DNA of 64,000 nt from contig CP136062.1 of assembly GCA_032622095.1 (NCBI GenBank), forward strand, positions 153,508,875 through 153,572,874. The letters are read 5' to 3'. The first letter of the stretch is position 1. The number at the start of each line of letters is the position of its first letter. Position numbers and translations under genes: made by a program. This document shows positions 1 through 11,269 of the stretch, piece after piece. The notes under the pieces were generated by a model, which was not told the origin of the DNA, did no database searches, and worked only from the letters and a program-made list of their open reading frames with translations. The stretch is from Siphonodentalium dalli. Lineage: Eukaryota > Mollusca > Scaphopoda > Gadilida > Siphonodentaliidae.

Positions 1-503
1 ATTTGAGCCAGGGTGAGTGTCAAATAGACTGATGTACTTTGTGGACGATGTAAACCAATGGTAATTATAATGAAAATGAGCAAAGCCTTTTACTCATTTT
101 CATTAAAATTATCATTTATTTGTCAGGTCAGGTGGTTCTTCGTGTATACATGAGTGTATTTAATTCTCATTTATATTGACTCATATTAATTCTTTATTAG
201 ATATTTCCTCAGTATCATCATGTACAACTTACACACCGTCACTTATAAAGAGCGTCTGTGCTTTCATCGCCCAAAAGCAATGAATAATAAAGAGCGTTCT
301 CAGTTAACTCTTGTACTGGTTTCTGACGTATTATATATTGTTGCTTTTGCGTAAAGCTGATGGGACATATTTGTTTTGCTGTTATACAGTAGTCTTTTGA
401 TGCAGTCCGATTAATTCCCTTAGTCAAGCTACCCAATCAGAAATATCAGACCACACTATCTTTTTGAAAGACATGCGTATCTTATCAAGGAAACGCGAGT
501 ATA

Positions 504-948
504 TGTGACCCGCCATATCAAATCCAGTCGTAAGTCGGGATTTTTTTTACCCTGTGCCAATGCATTCTCTTATATATGCGAGTCGACCATAGGTCGCCTC
601 GCATATATAAGAGAATGCATTGGCCTAACAATTTTTTTTAAATAAATGTTTCTTAGGACATAAAATAAAAAACATCCATTACCCTGCAGGGAGCCCCACA
701 CATATATAGAAGCATATAGAAGAGTGTCGTCTGCTCATGTTTGTCTGGGGCTCTGTATGGGTGAAATTATAATATTGTTAACGAATACAAGACAAAATTA
801 TTAAAATTGTCAAAAATTGTTAGGCCAATGCATTCTCTTATATATGCGAGGCGACCTATATATGGTCGACTCGCATATATAAGAGAATGCATTGGCACAG
901 GGTAAAAAAAATCCCGACTTACGACTGGATTTGATATGGCGGGTCACA
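504..948. mobile_element. Family A MITE, palindromic ends, TATA target duplication
   Basis: Long inverted termini start tgtgacccgccatat and contain a self-palindromic hairpin on each side (aatgcattctcttatata ... mirrored). The middle, about 150 bp, is unique. TATA lies at 500-503 and 949-952. It interrupts a copy of the local large repeat after cgcgag. No ORF. Confidence 0.88.
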
Positions 949-1410
949 TATATATATAGAACATATCTTCAAAGAGGATGTCAAGAAGTTGATAAATGAC
1001 TGATATTAAATTAACATAAAATTATAATTCCGGTCATAGCACGCGAGTAAGTTGACCCAAGCGGACAGAGATATATTGTATCTCCAGATCGGCCTTCCGT
1101 ATTGTTTACAGATAAATTACCAGAAATCCCATGTAATACTCATATCACTTATATGGGACAAGATAACATTGACACCGTAAGTGATCCTTAGGCTCCACTG
1201 TATGTCCCCTCCCGCTGAGATGCAGCCTGTAGCACCAGGTACAACCCGTCACCCATATCAGTTTAAAAACCACTGGTGTCTGATGTTTACCTTTAATGGT
1301 CGCGTCTTCTCTAGACTTAATTTGATTGCTCTTTTTGTTTAGTTAAGAAATAACTCTTCTGTCGCATACGATAAAGAGCGTTCATTGTAATGCTGCATAC
1401 CCACCGTTAA

Positions 1411-2055
1411 AGGGGTACTGTACCCCAATTTCAATAAATTTCCAGTGACAATAGCGATCTAATATGAATATTATATTATAAAATAACTAATTTGAGTCGA
1501 CGATGTCTACTGAAAACGTTCCGGTTAACAGGCTATCGTAAAAGTAAAATTGAATTATTTAATATAAATTCATTTATGGCTGGAGTCATAAAATGGAGAA
1601 TTATGCCATTACGAGTTACCGTTCTTGAAATCGCATATGTTGCGTGTCTTTTATCGACGGCCATTCGCGAACATTATTGAGTTGCAAACAAAACATGTTA
1701 CCTGCAAAAGAAGGCCCGTTATAACCGATTCGGGAAAAAAAGGAGAAAGAAACAAGAGTCATAAAGCGTCAAGTATTTTATAGGGAGTGAGATTGTTCGA
1801 TGGAAGAGATTGAATGCATCAATCGAAGCTGTGAGCAATGAACTTCCGGTTTTTACTGCGACCTGCGTCTTCTCCGGTGAAGGTCAAAAACATGGCGCGT
1901 AGTTTGAAATCGTAATATTTTTGTTTCCAAGATCAATATTTTCTTCGCTAAATTAGGTTTATACGAAACTCATATAACACGAACACAATCTAACTTGAAA
2001 GTTATTTCAATGGGAGTAAATAAAAAAATCGCCTATCTTAGTATACAGTACCCCT
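1411..2055. mobile_element. TTAA-flanked non-autonomous element
   Basis: The termini AGGGGTACTGTA and TACAGTACCCCT are flanked by TTAA at 1407-1410 and 2056-2059, the footprint of piggyBac-type transposons. The 645-bp interior has only a 62-codon frame with no recognisable domain. A lone end of the same family is at about 57280-57314. Confidence 0.75.
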
Positions 2056-2524
2056 TTAATATTAAAGAGCGTTTAAAATATGTTATGTTTTTCTGATGCA
2101 TTGTTTTTGGATTCCATATGAACCCAACCGGTGTGCAAAACAAAAAAACAAAACAAAAGAGCAAAAAAACAAAACTTTTTTTTTAATTGAATTAGATTTG
2201 TGTTTTGGAGTTAATGGTAGAATCAATGCTGCAATGGAAGCGATAAGAGATGTGGCTATCTTATCAGCGCGAGAGCATGCAGGTTATCCCAAGGGGAGAT
2301 GAAGATGTTGAGAATTTACTGAAATAAGATTAACATAAAAGTATAACGCACAGCATAGAATGTGGGTAAGTTGACCCAAAGGGACATAGATATATTATAT
2401 TTCCAGGTGTTGTTCCGCCGTATTGTTTACAGCTTAATTACCAGAAATCTCATTAATACTCGTCTCACTTATTTGGGACAAGATAACATTGACATCGTAT
2501 AAAGTGATCCCAAGACTCCACTGT

Positions 2525-3385
2525 ATGAGTCGAACACACGGTCGGACCACCAGAGAGTTAGGATCGCCACCTCTCATGATGACTACGCCACCGAAAATCC
2601 CGAATGCTATCACAACAATGCTGGACTCCATGCATGTCGCGCCTTGTGTGAGCTGGTCACTCCATGCACACAAAGGCGGATACCAGTTGGTTTTGGACTT
2701 CCAGTCCTGCCCGGCAAATCCCTTATCAGGGCTCTCTACCGGGAGAGGTCTGGAAACTACCAAACCAGCTAGGAAGAAGCGAAAGAAAAAGACTCCATCC
2801 AGGAAAAAGAGAGACACAGAGAGATTGGCTGCGTGGAAAAAGAGGAAATCGACTGATGCCACACCAGGCGACACCTCCCGCCCAGCCGAGATCGATTCAC
2901 CGCCCGAAGTGGTAATGGACTCCCCATCGCCACGGATAGACGCGGACATCTCCTTTTTCAACCCGAAGACACCGGATTACACCGAACCGGAGTCTTCACA
3001 TGCCTCTCCTACAGCAAACGAAGCACCAACATCCGACCCCGAAGATACATCCGACTCCGAAGACACTTCTGACTCCGACTCCGAAGACACATCTGACTCC
3101 AACCCCGAAGACACATCTGACTCCAACCCTGACGACACATCTGATTCCGACTCTGACTGCGACCCCGAATCCGACGACACATCCGACTCCGAAAAAGAAG
3201 AAAGACAAAAGAACTTAATGGAAATTTTAGCGAGAGCACAAGAAGCATTAAGAAACTACGAATTAGTACAAGCCGAAACCGAAAAGATCATGAATCGTCC
3301 GACTCCAAGTTTGCAAACATCACCATCCGAACCACCGCCAAAAAAGAGAAAGAGAAATAGAAAGAAACAAAACAACCGCCGCTAA
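2525..3385 (+). CDS. Uncharacterised basic/acidic low-complexity protein, probably of mobile-element origin
   Basis: An intact 286-codon frame from ATG 2525 (the frame also extends upstream to 2489 in flanking repeat). No enzyme domain is visible. Order of parts: N-terminal segment with GGYQLVLDFQSCP (about residues 60-72), a highly basic block (KKRKKKTPSRKKRDTERL, about 85-102), a Pro/Ser region, a tract of Asp/Ser/Glu repeats based on (S/N)PEDTSDS (about 170-220), a predicted coiled helix (ILARAQEALRNYELVQAET), and a basic tail. The aromatic strand followed by a SPSRxxRD-like basic motif recalls small ORFs common in repetitive DNA of molluscs and cnidarians; that is recollection, not a search result. 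The segment is richer in GC than its surroundings and sits within a copy of a local repeat. Function unknown. Confidence 0.5.
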   Translation: MSRTHGRTTRELGSPPLMMTTPPKIPNAITTMLDSMHVAPCVSWSLHAHKGGYQLVLDFQSCPANPLSGLSTGRGLETTKPARKKRKKKTPSRKKRDTERLAAWKKRKSTDATPGDTSRPAEIDSPPEVVMDSPSPRIDADISFFNPKTPDYTEPESSHASPTANEAPTSDPEDTSDSEDTSDSDSEDTSDSNPEDTSDSNPDDTSDSDSDCDPESDDTSDSEKEERQKNLMEILARAQEALRNYELVQAETEKIMNRPTPSLQTSPSEPPPKKRKRNRKKQNNRR

Positions 3386-3560
3386 GACTCCTCCACCACG
3401 CTTTCGCCGCCTTGCCTCCAACCACAACAACTACGACAGCCAACTTGTTCGATTTTCATCGGAAAAAACCAAGGAAGGGCGAAGGGACTTGCACACTGCA
3501 GTCCGACCACCCTACACGGCCTTCGGCCGGAAACGACTCAACAACTGTATGACAGTGTAT
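2528..3560. mobile_element. ORF-bearing insertion inside a local repeat copy
   Basis: Other copies of the host repeat read ccactgtatg directly followed by tcccctcccgctgag (for example near 1198 and 5500). In this copy about 1.03 kb separates those halves, and the bases tgtatg occur at both junctions (2522-2527 and about 3555-3560). This fits an insertion with a 6-bp target duplication, although the halves are not perfectly preserved. Confidence 0.5.
3031..3195 (+). repeat. Degenerate tandem repeat encoding an Asp/Ser-rich tract
   Basis: Six to eight imperfect units of 18-24 nt based on gaagacacatctgactcc within the 2525-3385 frame; the units keep the frame open on both strands, which accounts for several antisense frames here. 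Confidence 0.85.
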
Positions 3561-6500
3561 GTCGACAACCTCCCGCTGAGATGCAGCCTGTATAGCACCA
3601 GGTACAAACCGTCACCCATTTCTATCTAACTGCATATGGTGTCTGATGTTTACCCTTAATGGTCGCATCTTCTCTAAAATTAATTTGATTGCTCCTTTTG
3701 TGTAATAAAGAGATAACTCTTCTGTCGCATAGTATAAAGAGCGTCCAGGGTTATGTGTGATTCTTCAAGAAAACAAGAAAACCAATGTAAGAAATGTTAA
3801 CGCGCTCAAGATCATATACATATATCCATGATTGTAATTATAGAATATAATATATACATGTATTGGTTTCACGAATGACCAACTCATAATTCCGTTAAAA
3901 CAACTAATCATTCAAACTATATACGGCTTATCACTGAAGGTTTCTCATGCATCTCACCAGAATTCCCAACTACACCTTTTACCGGACTCGGCCTCCGGGT
4001 CGTAGTTCGACTTTTAATCCGTCCAAAAAATTCCCATTTATATAAATAAAACGCCCATAGCCCATGTATACCAAGAATCAGCGAAACATTATACACGCGG
4101 AGCGCGAAATGAACCAAATATTGGACTCGATGCCAATAACAATTTCAATTGAATTGAATGAGATTTATCTTTTGGTTTGCTTCTGCACACAGTCACGGAC
4201 AAGAACAGATACGATGATACCAATTTCCACCATCTTTATGGTGGAATAACTTGCGTTCGACCTTAATGGGTCAGCTGGGAGGGTCTTGGAGCCACAAATG
4301 TCGCTATTCAAAGACTCCTCTTTTCAAAGTTACATGTCAGTGCTTGAAAATTATGGCTATACTTGAAGAGATGACAGTCACCTATTATTGCCAAATATAT
4401 GTAGTCCAAACTGCACTGGCATTACTCTATCAGAAAACGCGAGATATGAACTATAGGTAAAGCCAAATATTCAAGCCGAATCACTCTGCAAACATGCTGC
4501 AATTATTCTTCACCCACCATATGGTAACTAGAAATAATCTATGTTTTGGAACTATATGATGCATGTTGGATGATGTTGCCAAGATCTTAACACCCCGACG
4601 AAGTGCTTCACATAACTTTAATTTCTATGTTTATCGAACCTTATTGCTTTAACGTCACCTGTTGGATATACAAGTGTTCCATTCAAATACGATTGAAATT
4701 CAACCTCATTGCGACAGTAGCCGCACATTGTTTATAGACAAATAAATCGGCGTCGCGTTGGTATCCACGTTGGGTCCAAGGGAAGCAACTTAAACACCTA
4801 CCAGGATAGACCACAGGAACTCATGCACGAATATAACTTTGAACACATGAGATTAATATCCCGAGGAGCTCACAGAAACACCGACAAAAACAATCCAATT
4901 TGGAATAGAAAGGCTGCCTTTCTGCCGTTGGCGTTGCAATCAGTAACTATATTTATCCATACAACCACTTAGCATTGGCCAGTCTTTAAATTGGGTGTCG
5001 GGGGGGGGGGGTGGGAGTTGAATAATATTATTCCACGTTTGGCGTTGGACTTGTTTATATAAATTTTTTTTTTTTTAAATCGGTTGAATCATCTTTTGAT
5101 TTGATTGTAGTCGATTTGATTCGATTTGATTTGATTGTAGCTTATATAGCAGCTGAAAGACATTGTCAGGGATTTCTTCCAGTCAGACTACACAATTAGA
5201 AAGACCAGACCACCCTATCTCATTGAGAGACCGTGATATCCTTATTAAGGTATCGCGAATGCAAGCTTCATCAAAGATGATCTTAAGACTTTGAGAATTT
5301 ACTGCATTAAAATGAACATAAATATAGTGCCGATCATGGAATAAGGGTATGTGGATCCAGATGGACAGAGATATATTGCATTTCCAGATCGCGCTTCCGT
5401 ATTATTTACAAATTAATTACCGAAATTCCCATGTAATACTCATCTGACTTATTTGAGACAAATAATATTGACATCGTAAAAAGATCCCAAGGTTCCACTG
5501 TATGTCCCCTCCCGCTGGGATACAGCTTGTTGCATCAGGTACAACCCGTCACCCATATCTATTTAATTGCATCTTGTGTCTGATGTTTACATTTAATGGT
5601 CGCGTCTTCTCTAAAATTAATTTAATTGCTGTATTGGTTTAATTAAGATATAACTCTTCTGTGACTATTCGGTAAACTACACCTGTGTGGACATTGGTTG
5701 CATGTCGAATACCTTCTAGAATTTGTCGATAAAATTGAGCTCAGTTGAGTGAGACAAATTAACATGCCACTGAATTAGACCATCAATTTCAAAGAATGTG
5801 ATATGTTAACTCGATCCACCAACTAGGTTATAGAAACTCTGACGTAATAGCGATCTTGCATGGCAACACGGTATTGACCATGATACATAATGAGGTCCCA
5901 ACATGACATATAATTATGTATGTGTCTTTGTATCGGCGTACATAATACGTGGTGTTATTTCCAAAGGTTCGCTGCTGCACATATGCAAAGGAACAGACAC
6001 GGTGATACAAATTTCCACCATATTGATGGTGGAATAACTTGAGTTCGGCCTTAGTGGGTCAGATGGGAGGGTCTTGGAGCCACACACCGTTTTAGATATG
6101 TCGCTATTCCAAGACTCATCTTTTCAAAGTTACATGTCAGTACTTGAGAAATATGGCGACTTGAAGAGATGACAGTGATATGTACTCCAAACCGCATTGA
6201 CTTTACTGTATCAGAAAACGCGATATATGACCTAGGTATAATAAAGTCAAATATCCGAGCCGAATCATTTTCCGGCAAACACCCGGCAATCATACTTCAC
6301 CCCATATAGTAACTACATGTATAGGGATAATCTATGCTTAGGAACTCTGATGCATGTTGGATGATGTTGCCAAGATCTTAACAAATCGACGGGGTGCTTC
6401 ATATAACATTAATTCCTATGTTTATTGGACCATGCTATTGCTTTAACATCGCTTGTTGAACAGACAAGTGTTCCATTCCAATACGATGAAATTCAACCTC

Positions 6501-6835
6501 ATTGCGGTAGCAGCCGCCCATTGCTTATACATAAATAAATCTGCGCCGCGTTGGTATTCACGTTGGGTCCAAGGGGAGCAACTTAAATGTATACCAGCCT
6601 CATTACCAGGATAGACCACAGGTTCTCACGAACATAACTTTGAACACGTGAGCTTGACATCATTGGGAGCCTCGTAGAAACGCCGACAAAAAATCTATTT
6701 GGAAATGCTGCCTTTCTGCCGTTGGGTGTTTCAGGGAGTAAATATCTCTATCCATACAACATTTAGCAATTGCCACTCTCTAAACCGAGGGTCGGGGGGG
6801 GGGGGGCATATTCCACGCTTATCGTTGCACTTGTT

Positions 6836-7440
6836 TGTCAATCAATCAATCAATTTATTATACTTTTACACCAAATATGGTCAAGTGTATATACATACAT
6901 AATAGAGAAACATAATATATAACAATGTAGTGAAAGGACATGTATTCATATAAGTTCATTTGTGGTCTTGACACAATATCTCGCACATAATATTGTAGTG
7001 ATATATACTGGTATGGAGTTTGGTTTTATTCGTCTTATTTGGAATTTGCATTCGTCTGGTCGCGTATTCTGTCTAGTAGTTGGTCGCTAGGTTGCCACTT
7101 TTGGCAAGTCCGTGGTAGACAAAATGGGCAATTGCTTTTAGTATGTTCGGTTGTGAGCATGTCATTATTTGTTTAAATTGGGCTATTCCTTCTAACTCTT
7201 GGATGTCTTTCGGTCGTTGTTTGAAGAGAGATTGACGTTCGGTTGATAGTAATGAGCAATTTATAATGAGGTGGATTTCGTCGTCTAACTCGTTACAATT
7301 TTCGCAAATACGATATTGTTCGTCGATATTGAGATATCGGCCTCGTTTGATTTCGTGGGAATGACAGCTGATACGCAATCTCGTGAGTGATTCCCTGTGT
7401 TTCGTTATTCTGCATGTATGCAGGTAGTTCTCCAATTTGA
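6836..7440 (-). mobile_element. 5'-truncated LINE insertion
   Basis: Minus-strand insertion inside a large-repeat copy. It carries the last 120 codons of a non-LTR retrotransposon protein, followed by an AT-rich 3' tail ending in attgattgattga. The host repeat resumes at about 7441 with sequence like that near 5080. Copies of the same tail lie at 9768-9870 and 14558-14670. Confidence 0.75.
7073..7435 (-). pseudogene. C-terminal fragment of a LINE reverse-transcriptase protein
   Basis: About 120 residues with RLRISCHSHEIKRGRY, then a zinc-finger-like CENCNELDDEIHLIINC (C-x2-C ... H-x4-C), the usual C-terminal region after the RT domain in many animal LINEs. The RT and endonuclease domains are absent, so this is a dead 5'-truncated copy. 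Start is an internal Met and has no significance. Confidence 0.75.
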
Positions 7441-8444
7441 TTGTAGTTTATAGATGGTTTTTTTTTATTATAAATCAGTTGAGGCACCTTTTGATTTGAC
7501 TGTAGTTGATATATATAGCAGCTTATTGGCATGTTCAGGGATTGTCTTAGTCGGGTTAATTCTCAATTAGAAAGACCAGACCACCCTATATCTTTGAGAG
7601 ACTGTGATCTTTTATTAAGCTATCCCGAATACAGCATCATCAAAGATGATCATAAGACGTTGAGAATTTACTCGAATAAAATGAACATAAAATATAGTGC
7701 CGATAATTACATGCGGGCAAGTTGACCCAGAGGAACCGAGATATATTGCATGTATCTCCAGATCGCTCTTCTGTGTTGTTTACAGCTTAATTACCAGAAA
7801 TCCCTGGAAATCCCATGTAATACTCGTCTCACTTATTTAGGACAAGATAATATTGCCATCGTAAGTGATCCCAAGGCGCCACTGTGTGTCCCCTCCCGCT
7901 GGGATACAGCCTGTAGCACCAGGTACAAACCGTCACCCATATCAGTTTAATAACCTCTGGTGTCTGATGTTTACCTTTAATTGTCGCATCTTAAATTAAT
8001 TTGATTACTCCTTCAGTTTAATTAAGATATAACTCTGCTGTGACTATTCGGTAAATTACTCTTGCGCTGACATTGGTTGCATGTCGAATCTTCTGGGATT
8101 TGAAGATAAATTTGAGCGAAGCCTTTACTCAGTTAATAGACAAATTAACATGTCGTGGTACGAGACCATCAATTTCCAGGAATGCGAGAGGTTCACTTCA
8201 TCAATCAGACTACAGCTACTCTGTCACAATGGCGGATGATTCCATTTGGACTATCATCGTATATGCATCGGTAGACAAGTTTTGATTGTGTTATTTCCAA
8301 AAGGCTTGCTTCACACAAATAAGCAACAACAACAAACAAAAAACCCACAGACACAGTGACACCAATTTCTCAGCGTAACAAAGGGCTTTTGAATTCCGTA
8401 AAATGTTAACGGAAAAACTCCAACATTTACGATAGCGTAGAACC

Positions 8445-8510
8445 GCCACTTCCTCTTCTGTTACTAACTAGGAAGTGGCGTACAAGTTAGTAACAGAAGT
8501 GGAAGTCATG
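8445..8510. repeat. Hairpin with overlapping inverted repeats
   Basis: cttctgttactaact and agttagtaacagaag face each other, and cgccacttcc pairs with ggaagtggcg within the loop. Its function is unknown; it may be a small fold-back remnant. Confidence 0.6.
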
Positions 8511-8828
8511 CGCCATGCCATCATATTTGCTATCAGTCGTGATTCCGTGCAGACTGAAATAATGTGGACAAGACGTTCTAAAGTGGCCAATATGTCTAAA
8601 CTACCCTGAGGCTTAAATGGTATGTCGTAAACCGGTATGTGAGTACTCGGGACATATATGTCAGGAGATGACAGTCAGCTATTATTCCGAATACTCAAAC
8701 TGCATTATCTATACTATATCAGGAACGCGAGATTTGAACTGCGTGTAGGTTAAAATGTATGTTTAGCGATATCATTCTCCGATAAACATGCAGCGATCAT
8801 ATTTCACCCATCGGGGTAAATACGCTAA

Positions 8829-9068
8829 CCCTTTCATGACTCGAGCTTCCTGACTTTTGGCGAAAACCCTGTGCCAATGCATTATCTTATATATGCAAGT
8901 TTCCCATTGGGCGCCTCGCATATATAAGAGAATGCATTGGCCTAACAACATTTACCTTGATGTTGTCAGCAAGTACATTCTCTCATATATGCGAGGCGCA
9001 TAGAATAAGAGAATGCACTGGCACATGGTGTTGAATGCTGCGCCAGCGCAGCTCCCGTCGTGAAAGGG
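8829..9068. mobile_element. Family B MITE (CCCTTTCATGAC ends)
   Basis: Inverted termini ccctttcatgac/gtgaaaggg flanked by TTAA on the right (9069-9072) and a mutated CTAA on the left. Two internal hairpins of the aatgcattctcttata type. Inserted in a large-repeat copy. Confidence 0.8.
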
Positions 9069-9767
9069 TTAATGAATTTTGATGCATGTTGCCCACATCT
9101 GAAATCCCCAGCGGAGTACTTCACGTCGCTTTAATTTCTGTTTACCAGACCCCGACTATGCCTTTTCTTTGCGGTCGAAAAACAAGTGTTATATTCCAAT
9201 ATGTATGAAATTCAAACTTCTTGCGGACACAGGTGCCCATTGTTTCTACATAAATATATGGACATCACTTTATATTGGATCCAATCCATTCAAATGCAAC
9301 CATTCTAAACACTTACAACGATAAACCACAGGAATTAACGCTTTAATGCTGTGAACGCGTGAGCTTCTTATACCCCGAGGGGAGTCGAAGAAACGCCGAC
9401 AACAATCCAATTTGAAAATCAAGCCATTCCGCAGTTCAGCGTTGCAGGGAGCTGGTTCCACGTGAAGCATTGTTTATGGTCACTGGTGTGCAATGACAAG
9501 ACACAACCTCGGTGTCTTTAGACCAAATATGCCCTTAAGCCGCGTTGTGTACAAACACCAGCCCGTGTGTGATTAAACCGTTTGTCTCTCCGTAGGGACG
9601 CAATGCTTTCCACACAGGGACGCAATGCTGAAGAACGGCATCAATTAAGATTTAGAGAAATTATAGACTGTTCTGTACAAACTAGAACACTCTGGCCCAG
9701 GGGCAACGGAAGCCACATGCAGAAAAGGCACATTGTTGTTAATCAACACACATTTTAAGCTCTCCAA

Positions 9768-9870
9768 TGAAACTTATGAATACATGTCCTTTCACTATAC
9801 ATTGTTATAAATTATGTTTCTATATTATGTATGTATACACTTGACCATATTTGGTGTAAATGTATAATGA
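9768..9870 (+). repeat. LINE 3' tail copy
   Basis: Matches the 3' end region at 6840-6960 in reverse (acacttgaccatatttggtg shared). No coding part remains. Confidence 0.65.
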
Positions 9871-10548
9871 AAAATGGAAATTGAAAATCTATGAATAACT
9901 AAAATTCTTATATATACGGCAGAATGATTATAGAATAAGTCATATAGTCCTCATTGGTGAAGGGAAGAAAGGGTAATTGCTTCCTCTGCCTCCCTGCTCC
10001 GACCCCCTCCTCTTGTCAGCCTATATATGAAATGCGATTTAAAAATTAGGGATTCTGGGCAATGCTTTCTTGAACATATGTGTGGATAATAACTTTTGTA
10101 TCTTAGAACTTAGAACCTTAGCAAGGTCATGATATAAACGTCTTTATGTGACAAATAATCCACTGATAATGTGAACAGTTGCTACTGTCAAACAATTTCT
10201 CAAACATTAGGTATCACTTTAACACCGGGTCTCTTAAGTTCTTAACTATCCTGCTGTTATTGGTGATAGATTTATGGTGATGACGGCTTACGGTCCACAG
10301 TGGGGTGTATGACATACTTAGTGATGTCCACAGGCTCCCCGTGGCGTGCACATGGGTACCCCCGGGAACGAGGCTGTAATCTACTTATATGGGCGTCAGA
10401 AGTAGCATTCGCCATGGAGTACAGGTGGTTCAGCCTCTGACAGTGAATAATTGGTTGCTATGCAATGGAAGTGGTGCATTCAAAGCTAAGAATATTTCTT
10501 TGAAGCACAGATGCTTTCCCATATTATCAACTACATATACCTGTTAAC

Positions 10549-10790
10549 TTAAAGGTACTCAATCGGATTCGATGGTCCCCATATAATCAGATTCCAACAA
10601 CAACAACAACAACAACATTTTTAGAAATGCGGCTTCAGTTATCAGAATCGATTATTTCCCAAAAATAATGCAAACCACAGTCAAATATAGAATGAAATTG
10701 CCCGAAACGTGTTATTTATCAACATGTTGGCCGACGAAATTTGGCCTTATTATCAACACAATGCCTCTTGATTTTAGAGTTACCATCTCC
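10549..10790 (+). repeat. Dispersed repeat, second copy at 22974-23110
   Basis: Both copies contain aaaggtactcaatc/aaaggcactcaatc, gttatttatc and acgaaatttgg in the same order. The short frames over them are not conserved as proteins. Confidence 0.6.
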
Positions 10791-11023
10791 ATCTGCAATT
10801 TGCTCCGAGACCGTCGGTTGTCGACTTTTTACTGGGCCACTAATAAGTCTCGATAGTGAAAAATAATAGATTTCAAAAATCGATAGCTAATAATTCTGAG
10901 CTTTGACTGGTGGGTTCCTTGACTCGAATCAAAAAGTTTTTACTCACAAAACAAAGGAAATAGTAATTGATGGGCGCATAATCTGATTATGCATCTTAAA
11001 TATTGTCCATTAATGATTATGTT

Positions 11024-11267
11024 TTAACTCTTTTTATTCTGAATGGATTCTCCCACTCAGTTTTAAAAGTATACATAGGAACGCTCTATTATTTAAATGG
11101 CGGGTGTTCAGGAAAAATAAGCAGACGACAGATTATAAAAGTGAAGGAGTCCTATTTATTAGAGGGAAATGTTCAGGTCACAAGTTCCACTAGTTTATTA
11201 AACTTATTATCTGAACATGTCCTATATGGGAATTACTCATTAATAAGTGTTTAATATAGAAAGGGTT
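11024..11267. mobile_element. Family F MITE (CCCTTTCT ends)
   Basis: Resembles 57709-57952 along its whole length (tggattctcccactcag, gttcagg, ttattatctgaacat, tagaaagggtt). The ends are inverted and TTAA-like; the left end is decayed. Confidence 0.7.
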
Positions 11268-11269
11268 GG

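Larger units (their letters stand above)
1000..9480 (+). repeat. Large diverged direct-repeat units (about 2 kb, three copies plus a partial)
   Basis: Blocks recur in the same order. The first is a 'ttgtttacagattaattacc ... cctgtagcaccaggtacaa' block near 1080-1390, 2350-2520/3575-3760, 5340-5660 and 7700-8060. The second is 'tggaataacttg...gtcttggagccaca' near 4240 and 6030. The third is 'gatgcatgttggatgatgttg ... accacaggaa' near 4558-4830, 6350-6630 and 9080-9340. Divergence is roughly 10-25 percent with indels. Later insertions interrupt the copies. No coding frame is shared by all copies. Confidence 0.8.
9480..11020. other. AT-rich non-coding stretch
   Basis: Besides the LINE tail at 9768 and a copy of a repeat (10549-10790) that recurs at 22974-23110, I see no gene. 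10260-10450 is locally GC-richer without a usable frame. Confidence 0.5.

Noticed and set aside
2977-3248. Antisense frames opposite the 2525-3385 ORF
   Set aside because: Open only because the in-frame Asp/Ser repeats lack stops on the reverse strand.
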